Source: Capnocytophaga sp. oral taxon 863 str. F0517 (GTDB lineage Bacteria; Bacteroidota; Bacteroidia; Flavobacteriales; Flavobacteriaceae). From it: DNA of 46,005 nucleotides. Below are positions 18,736 through 26,537 of the stretch, piece after piece. Positions within the stretch are counted from its first letter, which is position 1. Each line of letters starts with the position of its first letter. The DNA lies in contig NZ_KE992162.1 in NCBI RefSeq assembly GCF_000466425.1, positions 1-46,005 of the forward strand, in the 5' to 3' direction. A program made the position numbers and the translations under genes. The notes beneath the pieces were generated by a model. It was given only the letters and a program-made list of their open reading frames with translations. It made no database searches and was not told the DNA's origin.

Positions 18736-19283
18736 TCAGATTTCTTATAGCTTGTTGCCTAATGCTATTGCTAACTGCTTGTGGGGGAGAAATACAGCCT
18801 AAGCCTAAGGCCTTTCTGCGCTTGGACTATCCGGAGGCTACCTATGATACTCTTAGGGCGGCGGTGCCTTTCTCTTTTGAAAAGAATACACATGCGAAGG
18901 AAAGCCCTCAGGCAGGCTATAACCTCAACTTGGACTATCCTACGATGAAGGCTACTATATATATTACCTATAAACCAGTGGCTGATAATCTGGTGAAGCT
19001 ACTCAAGGATGCCCAAAACCTCACCTACGAACATACCATCAAGGCGACCAATATCATAGAACAACCCTATATAGATCCCCAACATAAGGTGTATGGGATG
19101 TTCTATGAGGTAGATGGCAATGCGGCCTCTCAATCCCAATTCTATATTACCGATAGTACGAACCACTTTCTTACAGGCTCTATCTACTTTAGGGTAAGGC
19201 CTAACTATGATTCTATCTATCCGGCAGCCCTGTATCTGAAAAGGGATATCCGCCGTATCATGGAAACCACTCATTGGAAATAA
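18732..19283 (+). CDS. gldD: Gliding motility lipoprotein GldD
   Basis: A 183-residue lipoprotein with lipobox LLTAC (lipidated C17). The mature sequence PKPKAFLRLDYPEATY with later YNLNLDYPTMKATIYITY and the tyrosine- and proline-rich pattern fits the GldD family, required for gliding and associated type IX secretion functions in Flavobacterium. It overlaps gldE by 4 bp, indicating tight coupling, and is followed after 3 nt by the Rieske-like lipoprotein gene. Confidence 0.93.
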   Translation: MIRFLIACCLMLLLTACGGEIQPKPKAFLRLDYPEATYDTLRAAVPFSFEKNTHAKESPQAGYNLNLDYPTMKATIYITYKPVADNLVKLLKDAQNLTYEHTIKATNIIEQPYIDPQHKVYGMFYEVDGNAASQSQFYITDSTNHFLTGSIYFRVRPNYDSIYPAALYLKRDIRRIMETTHWK

Positions 19284-19286
19284 GAG

Positions 19287-19715
19287 ATGTATAGAAAAGC
19301 ATTATTTATATTAGTCATAGTCATGCAACTATGTAGTTGTCAGCGAGAGCACTATCAGCGGAATCCCTTTTTGCAGGAAGCCAGATTCAGTTATCCGCTG
19401 AATATGCACCTGGCAAAGTATATCAAGCTTCGTCATCCGGGGAATGCGGTTTTAGTTGATAATGTAGGGCTTAGGGGAATTGTGGTGGCCAATATAGGCG
19501 GACACTATATGGCTTGGGATCGCGCTTGTCCTTCCCAGGCGCTTTCTGATTGTAGCCAAATGACCCTTGAGAGCGATCACCGCTTTATGCTATGCCCTTG
19601 TACTGGGGTTAAGTACGATCTGGCCATCGGACTCCCCCTCTCAGGAACTTCTTCCTATCCTATGCTTAACTATCAGGTAGTCAAGCAAGGCGATGTCTTA
19701 GTAATATCCAATTAG
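19287..19715 (+). CDS. Rieske-like lipoprotein lacking histidine ligands
   Basis: A 142-residue lipoprotein (lipobox LCSC, C18). The body has a Rieske-type beta layout: GIVVANIGGHYMAWDRACPSQ, then MLCPCTGVKYDLAIGLP. In true Rieske proteins the cluster is held by CxH and CxxH; here the corresponding positions give C81-P-S and C103-P-C105, with C89 between, and no histidine at either site. It could bind a different metal or cluster through four cysteines, form disulfides, or be a non-redox fold relative. It sits between gldD and a membrane protein with almost no spacing, suggesting a role in the cell envelope machinery of the same operon. Exact family unknown. Confidence 0.75.
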   Translation: MYRKALFILVIVMQLCSCQREHYQRNPFLQEARFSYPLNMHLAKYIKLRHPGNAVLVDNVGLRGIVVANIGGHYMAWDRACPSQALSDCSQMTLESDHRFMLCPCTGVKYDLAIGLPLSGTSSYPMLNYQVVKQGDVLVISN

Positions 19716-20639
19716 ATGCTTTATAACTTCCTTAATACCCAAAAAAACAGCCACCTCTTTGCGCTCTATGGACTTGGAGCCCTCCAAATGGTACTTTACC
19801 GATATTTTATCATAGGGATTCCTATGGATGTGATCCCTCTTGTAGAAACACTTTTGATGTGTTTTTTACTTTTGGTAAATGTCTCCATAGTGAACCTTAT
19901 TGTTAGGAAAAATCAGCTGAGTGAGGGAAATCTTTTGGTTGTATTTTTTTGGATAGTAGGAGGATTATGCTTTCCGGAGCTCTATAAAGATGCTACGGTT
20001 ATGATTGCCAGTAGCTGTATGCTCTTTGTAGTCTTTCAGATTATGGAATTATATCATATGGCAGATGGTAGAAAGGCCTTTTTTGATATAGCTGTATTTA
20101 TTTTCATAGCTTCTTTGTTTTTTCTTCCTTCTTTGTTGGCCTTGATTCTTCTTTGGATACAAATCCTTATTGTTCCAGGAAAGAAATTTCGCAATTTTCT
20201 TATCCCGATAGTTGCTTTTGCGATACTTTTTGTTATTCTTTGGGCTATATCTTTGCTTTTTGGATGGCAAAATCAGTTGTTTTCTGCTTTTTATTATGTT
20301 CCCAATTTTGATATTACTTTATTCCTACAATACAAATATCTTCCTCTTTTAGGGATGCTTCTTTTGAATGGCATGCTTGCCTCTCGTCGGCTTAGGAAGA
20401 CCTATAAGCGCTATTATACAGGCTTTTTTATCAGTTTGATTTTGGTAGGGCTCGTAGGAATCGTACTACATGAAGCTAAAAATGCTGTAGGATGGCTTTA
20501 TTTTAGCTTTCCTACAGCACTTTCAGGGATGATGCTCATAGAAGGAGTGAAGCGGAATTGGCTTCGAGAGGTGCTCCTATGGAGCCTTATAGTTGCTCTT
20601 TTGAGTCTGTTTTTGGTAAGTAGGGTTTATCTTCTTTAG
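19716..20639 (+). CDS. Polytopic membrane protein, DUF6427-like
   Basis: A 307-residue protein with about eight to nine hydrophobic helices distributed over its length and few extramembrane residues. Length, the N-terminal FLNTQKNSHLFALYG and its position after gldD and the Rieske-like gene fit the DUF6427 group of Flavobacteriia; the assignment is from memory and moderate. Its ATG follows the preceding stop with no gap. Its stop codon overlaps that of rseP on the other strand. The gene is noticeably richer in A and T than psd or mutY, as usual for membrane proteins. Role unknown. Confidence 0.75.
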   Translation: MLYNFLNTQKNSHLFALYGLGALQMVLYRYFIIGIPMDVIPLVETLLMCFLLLVNVSIVNLIVRKNQLSEGNLLVVFFWIVGGLCFPELYKDATVMIASSCMLFVVFQIMELYHMADGRKAFFDIAVFIFIASLFFLPSLLALILLWIQILIVPGKKFRNFLIPIVAFAILFVILWAISLLFGWQNQLFSAFYYVPNFDITLFLQYKYLPLLGMLLLNGMLASRRLRKTYKRYYTGFFISLILVGLVGIVLHEAKNAVGWLYFSFPTALSGMMLIEGVKRNWLREVLLWSLIVALLSLFLVSRVYLL

Positions 20640-21952
20640 TGCCCTGTGATCCAGCGATAGATATCATTCCCATTGGCATAGATCAGCAAGGCTAAGAGGA
20701 TAAAGAAGCCTGCCATTTGTGCGTATTCCAATACCTTCTCCTTGGGTTTTCTACCTGTAACCATCTCATAAATCAGAAAGACAATATGTCCCCCGTCAAG
20801 TGCAGGAATAGGGAGGATATTCATAAAGGCTAAGATAATAGAAATCAAGGCTGTACTTTCCCAAAAGCGTTGCCAATCCCAAGAGGTATCGAACATTTTA
20901 GCCATAGAGGCGAAGCCTCCCACTTGGTTAGCACCCTTCTTGGTGAAGATATACTTGAACTGTACCGCATAGTCATGCAACGTCCAATAACCGTAGCTAA
21001 TTCCTTGAGGGATAGCCCCAAAGAAGGAATAATCCACATGGGTTGTTTTGTTGTCATAGAAGTGGGTACCTATTACACCTAAGATGCCGTTTTCAGGGAT
21101 GATGGTGAGGTCTTTTAGCTGGGAGCCACGAAGTATCTGTAAGGTATTTTCTCCTTCCTTGAGCAGAGGTTTGAGCTGATCGAAGAAGGCAATTTTCTCA
21201 CCATTGACCATTACAATAAGGTCACCCTTCTCAAGGCCAGCCTTGGCAGCCGCAGATCCCTCCATTACCTGATCGATTTCAGTGGTACGTCGCTTGATAA
21301 AAGGGATGGGAGACCTATCGGAGTGGAAGACCTGCATACCGAGGGTATCGGGTACGGAGAGTGTTTGTATGGAGCCATCGGCCTTCTGTACGGTAATATT
21401 CTCAATGGGGCGTACCAAGATCATGCGGTTGATATCGAAAGTGTTGGTAAGTGCTTTTCCATTGACTTTCAGAGGGATATCCCCATCTGAGAAGCCATAG
21501 GACTTCATGGTTTCACTCACTTCATAGCCATTGGGTACATCTGAAGGGCGGATTTCATCCTTACCCCATACGGAGAAAATCATGGTGTAGAGGAGTATAC
21601 CTAATATAAGATTGACCGTAACCCCTCCTATCATGATAATGAGGCGTTGCCAAGCCGGCTTGCTGCGGAACTCCCAAGGCTGAGCGGGCTGAGACATCTG
21701 TTCCTTGTCCATACTCTCATCAATCATACCGGCTATTTTTACGTATCCCCCTAAAGGTAACCAACCGATACCATAGACTGTTTCCCCAATCTTTTTCTTG
21801 AATAAGGCGAACTTAATATCGAAGAAAAGGAAGAATTTTTCCACCCTTGTCTTGAATAATTTCGCAGGGATAAAATGCCCTAACTCATGGAGTATCACTA
21901 AGATAGATAAGCATAGCAGGAGCTGACCCGCGCGAATAAGAAATGCTTCCAT
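20636..21952 (-). CDS. rseP: RIP metalloprotease RseP (site-2 protease)
   Basis: A 438-residue intramembrane zinc protease that cuts membrane-bound anti-sigma factors or other single-span proteins. Zinc site HELGH at residues 22-26 in the first helix, GYVKIAGM nearby, one PDZ domain (about 200-290, AAKAGLEKGDLIVMVNGEKI) and the third zinc ligand in NILPIPALDGGH near the C-terminus. Bacteroidota members often carry two PDZ domains; the first half of the periplasmic region here (DVPNGYEVSETMKSYGFSDGD) may be a degenerate one. A full promoter lies upstream. It converges on the DUF6427-like gene with overlapping stop codons. Confidence 0.93.
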   Translation of the reverse strand: MEAFLIRAGQLLLCLSILVILHELGHFIPAKLFKTRVEKFFLFFDIKFALFKKKIGETVYGIGWLPLGGYVKIAGMIDESMDKEQMSQPAQPWEFRSKPAWQRLIIMIGGVTVNLILGILLYTMIFSVWGKDEIRPSDVPNGYEVSETMKSYGFSDGDIPLKVNGKALTNTFDINRMILVRPIENITVQKADGSIQTLSVPDTLGMQVFHSDRSPIPFIKRRTTEIDQVMEGSAAAKAGLEKGDLIVMVNGEKIAFFDQLKPLLKEGENTLQILRGSQLKDLTIIPENGILGVIGTHFYDNKTTHVDYSFFGAIPQGISYGYWTLHDYAVQFKYIFTKKGANQVGGFASMAKMFDTSWDWQRFWESTALISIILAFMNILPIPALDGGHIVFLIYEMVTGRKPKEKVLEYAQMAGFFILLALLIYANGNDIYRWITGH

Positions 21953-21972
21953 TTATATAGTTTTTTAAACTG

Positions 21973-22004
21973 CAAAAATAGGAATTAATTGGCGAATTAG
22001 CAAA
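21973..22004 (-). promoter_or_regulatory. Promoter of rseP (TTTG / 20 nt / TATTTTTG)
   Basis: Plus strand CAAAAATA at 21973-21980 and CAAA at 22001-22004 form a complete minus-strand promoter with 20-nt spacing, 20 nt before the rseP start. Confidence 0.75.
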
Positions 22005-22105
22005 ATAATTTGACAAGGAGTCAATGAGCTAATAGGAAAATTGACAAATCAATCAAAGTCTCGTTAATTAACAATCGAGCGATAATTATTAACAATTAAA
22101 CTTTG

Positions 22106-22113
22106 TATTTTTG
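22106..22113 (+). promoter_or_regulatory. Promoter -7 element (TATTTTTG) for the coiled-coil protein
   Basis: A perfect TAnnTTTG match 24 nt before the ATG at 22138. It overlaps the TTG at 22111 that would otherwise open a longer frame, so the ATG is the start. Confidence 0.6.
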
Positions 22114-22137
22114 CCCCAAATTTTTAAAGTTAATATC

Positions 22138-22791
22138 ATGAAGAAAGTAACATTTGCTTTATTTTTAGCAATAGGTTCTTTTGCCTATGCACAATCAGAG
22201 GTTGACACAGTAGTTATAGATACTATAAAACCCGCTCAAGAGATAAGGGCTATTGCACCATTGGATTTGGATGCCTCTAATGAAGAAAGATTGCAACAGG
22301 TAAAAGCACAAGCCGATGCTGAAAAGAGAGAATTAGAAGCTAAAAAAGAAGCTGCCAAGCAACAAGAAATCGCTAATAAGTTGGCTGAAAAAGAACTAAA
22401 ACTCAAAGAAAGACAACAGAAAGAAGCTGAAAGACAACAGAAAGAAGCAGAGAAAAGAGCTAAAGCACAGCAAAAACAAGCTGAAAAAGAGCAAAAGCTC
22501 AAAGAAAAACAGCAAAAAGCAGCAGAAAAAGCAGCTAAAGAAGCGCAAAAACGTGCTGAAAAACTACAAAAAGCACAAGATAAGCTTGCTAAGGCAAAAA
22601 TAAAACTTGAAAAAGCACAAGCTGCTTATGATAAGGAAAACTTGAAGATACAAGAGAAAGTGGCAAGTGGTAAGCTCGATGCTGAAAAAGAATTAAAGCT
22701 ACGTTCCAAACTATTGAAAAGCAAGTCTAAACTTATCGATGCTCAATCCGATGTGAATGCTTTGGATATAGAAGTACAAAGACTTAAATAG
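22138..22791 (+). CDS. Secreted alanine-, lysine- and glutamate-rich coiled-coil protein
   Basis: A 217-residue protein with a clear signal peptide (MKKVTFALFLAIGSFAYAQ). After a short acidic linker, residues from about 45 to the end are a nearly continuous charged helix rich in K, E, A and Q, with KEAERQQ-type repeats, predicted as a long coiled coil. Such proteins are exported to the periplasm or outer membrane and may bridge envelope layers, but no specific family is recognised. The ATG at 22138 starts the signal peptide and follows the promoter element. Heptad array E begins right after its stop, then a bidirectional terminator. Confidence 0.8.
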   Translation: MKKVTFALFLAIGSFAYAQSEVDTVVIDTIKPAQEIRAIAPLDLDASNEERLQQVKAQADAEKRELEAKKEAAKQQEIANKLAEKELKLKERQQKEAERQQKEAEKRAKAQQKQAEKEQKLKEKQQKAAEKAAKEAQKRAEKLQKAQDKLAKAKIKLEKAQAAYDKENLKIQEKVASGKLDAEKELKLRSKLLKSKSKLIDAQSDVNALDIEVQRLK

Positions 22792-22833
22792 TGGCTAATG
22801 ACTAGTGACAAGTGACTAATTATTAGAACTAAC
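22792..22833. repeat. Heptad array E after the coiled-coil gene
   Basis: Six units (TGGCTAA, TGACTAG, TGACAAG, TGACTAA, TTATTAG, AACTAAC) start at the base after the TAG stop at 22789-22791 and end shortly before the terminator. The unit is close to that of arrays G and I. Confidence 0.75.
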
Positions 22834-22837
22834 ACCT

Positions 22838-22870
22838 AAAAAAGGTTGCCTGATGAGGGCAACCTTTTTT
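22838..22870. terminator. Bidirectional Rho-independent terminator
   Basis: AAAAAAGGTTGCC at 22838-22850 and GGCAACCTTTTTT at 22858-22870 form a 13-bp stem around a 7-nt loop, with A and T runs serving both strands. It separates the convergent coiled-coil gene and the DUF4878 gene. Confidence 0.9.
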
Positions 22871-22887
22871 AGTTAGTAGTTCTTAGT

Positions 22888-23400
22888 TTATTTAGCGGCG
22901 GGGATACTATCGAGAGCATTGGGAGCGTCATCCGGAGCAAGCTCATCGGGAGCATCCATATCTTCCCCTTCGTGTGTATCATGGTCATGGTCGTGATCAT
23001 GGTCATGTCCCATACCTTGTTCCTTGGCACCTTGTTCTTTGTTAACAGAGACAAGCCACTTGCCATCTACTTTCTTTAGATCAAGGGAGACTTCCTTTTC
23101 GGAATCTTTGGCTTTGTAATAGACCTTTGCTTTGTCTCCGTTTTCTTCTACTTTGGTAATTGTAAAATCATCATCGGAGGCTTTTTCCTTAGCTTTTTTG
23201 GTGTCTTCATCCTTGGAGAAACTTTCCATAAGGGAAAGGAGCTTTTGGGTGTCCTCGTCACAATATTTCTTAGCTTCTGTAAAATCAAGTTTGTTGACAG
23301 CTTTTAAGAATTTTTCAGCTACAGCTTTAGGGTTGTTACTTGAACAAGAAACCAAGAAAAGCCCAAAGAGAAGCGAAAAGGTTAAAAGAATTTTTCTCAT
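22888..23400 (-). CDS. DUF4878-type lipoprotein with His-Asp tail
   Basis: A 170-residue lipoprotein (lipobox LVSC, C19). The first part, PKAVAEKFLKAVNKLDFTEAKKYCDEDT and later EVSLDLKKVDGKWLVSV, fits the NTF2-like fold of DUF4878/lumazine-binding-like lipoproteins. The C-terminal part is unusual: a GHDHDHDHDHDTHEG segment at about residues 131-145, then an acidic, proline-containing tail. Alternating His-Asp runs commonly bind zinc, nickel or other divalent metals, so a metal-binding tail is likely by inference. It is the third gene of a DUF3127-ackA-DUF4878 cluster, 21 nt after ackA. Confidence 0.8.
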   Translation of the reverse strand: MRKILLTFSLLFGLFLVSCSSNNPKAVAEKFLKAVNKLDFTEAKKYCDEDTQKLLSLMESFSKDEDTKKAKEKASDDDFTITKVEENGDKAKVYYKAKDSEKEVSLDLKKVDGKWLVSVNKEQGAKEQGMGHDHDHDHDHDTHEGEDMDAPDELAPDDAPNALDSIPAAK

Positions 23401-23421
23401 GGTATAAAAGTTAATAGAGGA

Positions 23422-24621
23422 TTAGACAAGAGAGAGGATTTCGCGAGCGATTTGTATTTCCTCATTGGTAGCCACTACAACGATTTTTACTTTGCTATCG
23501 GCGGCTTCTATTTCTACGATGTCGCTTGGGTGGTTGAGTTTTTCGTTCTTTTCTTCATCTATTTTGATGCCGAAATATTCCAAACCTTCACATACTGCCT
23601 TGCGGATCATCGCAGAGTTTTCACCTACTCCCGCAGTGAAGATAAGCGAATCCACCCCACCAAGTGCCATAATATAAGCACCGATGAATTTTTTGATACG
23701 GTAGGCATACATATCCAAGCAGAGTTTTCCTTGAGGGTCGCCTTGGTTGACAAGGGCTTCTAAGTCACGGGCATCGGGGCTACCGATAAGGCCTTTCATA
23801 CCACTTTCGCTATTGACGATTTTGGAAATCTCCTGAGTAGAGTGTCCTTTTTCACCGAGGAAGAAGATGACTGTACTATCAATATTTCCGGCACGAGTAC
23901 CCATGATAAGTCCATCGCCAGGGCCGAATCCCATAGAGGTATCTATACAGTGGCCTTCCTCATTGACAGCAGCCATACTTGCCCCATTACCAAGGTGAAG
24001 GGTGATATTTCTCATCTTAGGATTGTTAAAGTGGCAGCGAGTACGGGCATCCACATATTTGTGACTGATTCCATGGAAACCATACACACGGATTTTGTCC
24101 TCTGTATAGTAGTGGTTAGGGATGGCATAGCGGAAAGCCTTCTCAGGCATCGTTTGGTGGAAAGCGGTATCGAAGATGGTAAAGTGTTCTGTTTCCTTAG
24201 GGAATATCTTTTGAGCAGCCTCAATACCTACGATGCTGGCAGGGTTGTGTAGCGGAGCTAGAGGGATCACCTTGCGGAGTTCTTCTACTACATCGGGAGT
24301 TACACGCTCAGGATGGGTGAATTTGCCTCCATGTACTACACGGTGACCGATATATTTTACCTCACTGGTGGATTTGATTACCCCAAAGTCCTTATCGGTA
24401 AGGTATTCGGCAATCACCTTGAAGGCAGCTTCATGATTGGGGAAATGCATCTCTTTGCTAATCTTATGCTTTTCACCTTTTTCCCAATATTCGTGAGTGA
24501 TTTTACTTTGTTCAAGGCCAATACGTTCGGCAAGTCCTTTCGCCAGTACAGTTTCGGTATCCATTTCGATCAGTTGGTACTTGAAAGAGGAGCTACCGCC
24601 GTTGATAATAAGTACTTTCAT
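23422..24621 (-). CDS. ackA: Acetate kinase
   Basis: A 399-residue ASKHA-fold kinase interconverting acetyl phosphate and ADP with acetate and ATP. Seen: the N-terminal phosphate loop VLIINGGSSSFKYQ (the usual second residue of NAGSSS is glycine here), GHRVVHGG with active-site arginine and histidine, TIFDTAFHQTMP, HLGNGAS and GDGLIMGTRAGNID, and FTAGVGENS. The length is standard. In many Bacteroidota the phosphotransacetylase gene adjoins ackA; here the neighbours are DUF3127 and DUF4878 genes and no pta is in the window, so the partner must lie elsewhere. Confidence 0.96.
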   Translation of the reverse strand: MKVLIINGGSSSFKYQLIEMDTETVLAKGLAERIGLEQSKITHEYWEKGEKHKISKEMHFPNHEAAFKVIAEYLTDKDFGVIKSTSEVKYIGHRVVHGGKFTHPERVTPDVVEELRKVIPLAPLHNPASIVGIEAAQKIFPKETEHFTIFDTAFHQTMPEKAFRYAIPNHYYTEDKIRVYGFHGISHKYVDARTRCHFNNPKMRNITLHLGNGASMAAVNEEGHCIDTSMGFGPGDGLIMGTRAGNIDSTVIFFLGEKGHSTQEISKIVNSESGMKGLIGSPDARDLEALVNQGDPQGKLCLDMYAYRIKKFIGAYIMALGGVDSLIFTAGVGENSAMIRKAVCEGLEYFGIKIDEEKNEKLNHPSDIVEIEAADSKVKIVVVATNEEIQIAREILSLV

Positions 24622-24655
24622 TGGTTTTTATATTAATTAATCAGTTGTTATGATA

Positions 24656-25066
24656 TTAGAAAGGGAGTCCATCGCCCTCTAGGTCATCCCCTGCGGGGGT
24701 AATAGGCTGAGGGGTGAAGGCACGATCAGGCGCTATAGGAGCAACGGGAGGGGGAGTGGATTGGGCTTGTTGTCCTTGAGGAGCCATTTTTTCCATAGGA
24801 GTAACACGCCAGCCGTTTAGAGAATTGAAGTATTTCATCTCACCTTGTGGAGACTGCCATTCTCTTCCTCGGATATTGAAATCAACCTTCACGATTTCTC
24901 CTACTTGAAAGGCATTGAGAAGGTCACAGTTGCCTTGAGTAAATTCGATGATGATAGGTTGTGGATATTGTTCTTCTGTAACAATAACAAGCTCCCTCTT
25001 TTGGAACCCATTGTTTCCAAAGGTCTGTACAGGAGTAATCAGTTTTATACGTCCTTGTAATTCCAT
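24656..25066 (-). CDS. DUF3127 protein with SSB-like acidic C-terminal tip
   Basis: A 136-residue protein of the Bacteroidota DUF3127 family, an OB-fold-like protein related in layout to SSB: QGRIKLITPVQTFGNNGFQKRELVIVTEEQYPQPIIIEF, DLLNAFQVGEIVKVDFNIRGREWQSPQGEMKYFNSLNGWRV. A disordered proline- and glutamine-rich linker leads to the end AGDDLEGDGLPF, which matches the acidic, PF-terminated tip by which SSB recruits repair and replication proteins. DNA binding is inferred, not shown. A TACCTTTG promoter lies 50 nt upstream; ackA follows after 34 nt. Confidence 0.88.
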   Translation of the reverse strand: MELQGRIKLITPVQTFGNNGFQKRELVIVTEEQYPQPIIIEFTQGNCDLLNAFQVGEIVKVDFNIRGREWQSPQGEMKYFNSLNGWRVTPMEKMAPQGQQAQSTPPPVAPIAPDRAFTPQPITPAGDDLEGDGLPF

Positions 25067-25116
25067 AGATATAATATAATTATGAAAAATCGATTTTAAA
25101 AAAAGTAAATATGCGA

Positions 25117-25124
25117 CAAAGGTA
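25117..25124 (-). promoter_or_regulatory. Promoter -7 element (TACCTTTG) for the DUF3127-ackA-DUF4878 unit
   Basis: Plus strand CAAAGGTA; perfect TAnnTTTG match 50 nt before the DUF3127 start. No -33 TTTG at normal spacing. Confidence 0.55.
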
Positions 25125-25168
25125 CTAAAAAAAGTGGAATAAAGAAGGTTTTTGCTCGAAAATATTTA

Positions 25169-25744
25169 TTAAGAGTTATATGCCTGCTGTTTCTTTTTGT
25201 CTATACGCTTGCGAATATACTTGATTTTTTTGACAATAAACCTATTCAGGTCTTTGTCCTTAATGGTATAGGTGTTCAATAGGAGTACAGGAGCAATGAC
25301 ACCGAAGGCAAGGCCTAAGGTGGTAAAGCCCGTTTGGAGTCCGAGCTTAATGGTCTCGAAGATAGTAGCTAAGGTCTGGTCATGCTCATGGGTGATGGTT
25401 ACGATTTTGATCAGTCCCATCATGAATTCGTAGCCAGACTTTCCAGGAATCATATTGATAACCGCAGGGATGGTAAAGACCATAGGAGGGGTATGTACTC
25501 TATGGGCAAAATACGTTCCTAAGAAGCCTACCAAGCAAGCTCCAGCAAAAGAGGCAATGACCACTTGGTCAGGGATAAGGAGCTTGATGAGTAGGAACTT
25601 AGTACTCCAGCCTACCGCTCCTAAAAGAGCCGTAGCCCATAAGGCACGGCGAGGGGTATTGAATAGAAGGGCGAAGCCCACCGATACCCACATAGACCAA
25701 AATATACGTTCGCCCAGCAGGGCTAAAGTATCAAAGAAGCTCAT
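25169..25744 (-). CDS. Threonine/serine exporter, C-terminal half (ThrE_2/DUF3815)
   Basis: A 191-residue membrane protein with five hydrophobic segments, of the ThrE_2 type: RALWATALLGAVGWSTKFLL, FAGACLVGFLGTYFAHRVHTPPMVFTIPAVINMIPGKSGYEFM, then TGFTTLGLAFGVIAPVLLL. With the next gene upstream it forms a two-subunit version of the single-chain ThrE exporter. The frame is open to a TTG at 25777, but the ATG at 25744 is preferred: it gives a normal family N-terminus and a 14-nt overlap with the partner gene. Substrate (threonine, serine or a related compound) is family knowledge; it could differ here. Confidence 0.87.
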   Translation of the reverse strand: MSFFDTLALLGERIFWSMWVSVGFALLFNTPRRALWATALLGAVGWSTKFLLIKLLIPDQVVIASFAGACLVGFLGTYFAHRVHTPPMVFTIPAVINMIPGKSGYEFMMGLIKIVTITHEHDQTLATIFETIKLGLQTGFTTLGLAFGVIAPVLLLNTYTIKDKDLNRFIVKKIKYIRKRIDKKKQQAYNS

Positions 25745-26504
25745 AACCAAAGATAAATAGAGAGAGATAAAAACCAATAGAAATCATAAAGACCAATACC
25801 ATAGCATAAGCCAACTTGGCCATACCGGACACCACATGACCGGTGAGCATATCTATAAAGCCATTGATAAGAGGAACCCCAGGGATGAGCCACAACACAC
25901 AGGCTGCTAAGGCATTTTGGTAGGTCTCCACCCCCATGAGTCGAAAAAGATTGACCACACTCACCGAGACGAAAGCCGCCCACGCCCAGCAGATGAAGAC
26001 ATTGAACTTCTTGAGCTGTAGTAGACGTCGCCCTGCTAGCCCCGTTAGGGTAGCCAGAAAAGAGATCCCCAATTCAGCATAGCTATTGTGCTGATCTCCC
26101 CCAAAGATATAGGCTAAGGATCCCCCTGCTAAGGCCACAAAGAACCACATGAGATACATATTGTAGTGGGATTTGCGCTTAATATAAGCCACTTCCCGCT
26201 CGATGACCTCTATAGGGAGTTTCTTTTCTAAAACACGCCAAGAAAGGATGCTGATATCCGAGATGGCGTTGAAATTCACACCATGATGGGGAATACTCTT
26301 AACGATGGTCTCCTTCTCCCGAGTGGTGTTGTGATAGACAGTGATGATGATAGCAGAATAGGAATAGAATACATCACAATGATAATTCAAGGCCTCCGCA
26401 ATTCGGGTGGTATTTCTTAGTACCCGACGTGTGTTAGCCCCTCCAGTGATGAGGACAAAATTGATTTCGGCCAAAAGTTGTGCTACTCGTTCTATTTCTC
26501 TCAT
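25731..26504 (-). CDS. Threonine/serine exporter, N-terminal half (ThrE/DUF1212)
   Basis: A 257-residue protein with a cytoplasmic N-terminal region carrying the DUF1212 signature (LITGGANTRRVLRNTTRIAEALNYHCDV and FYSYSAIIITVY, then SIPHHGVNFNAISDIS) and five membrane segments in the second half, ending PGVPLINGFIDMLTGHVVSGMAKL. It pairs with the ThrE_2 protein encoded immediately downstream, overlapping by 14 nt. It follows tyrS by 33 nt on the same strand without a promoter of its own, so the three are probably co-transcribed. Confidence 0.87.
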   Translation of the reverse strand: MREIERVAQLLAEINFVLITGGANTRRVLRNTTRIAEALNYHCDVFYSYSAIIITVYHNTTREKETIVKSIPHHGVNFNAISDISILSWRVLEKKLPIEVIEREVAYIKRKSHYNMYLMWFFVALAGGSLAYIFGGDQHNSYAELGISFLATLTGLAGRRLLQLKKFNVFICWAWAAFVSVSVVNLFRLMGVETYQNALAACVLWLIPGVPLINGFIDMLTGHVVSGMAKLAYAMVLVFMISIGFYLSLFIFGYELL

Positions 26505-26537
26505 GATGATACAGAATTATTTTTATTTATCTGGGTA

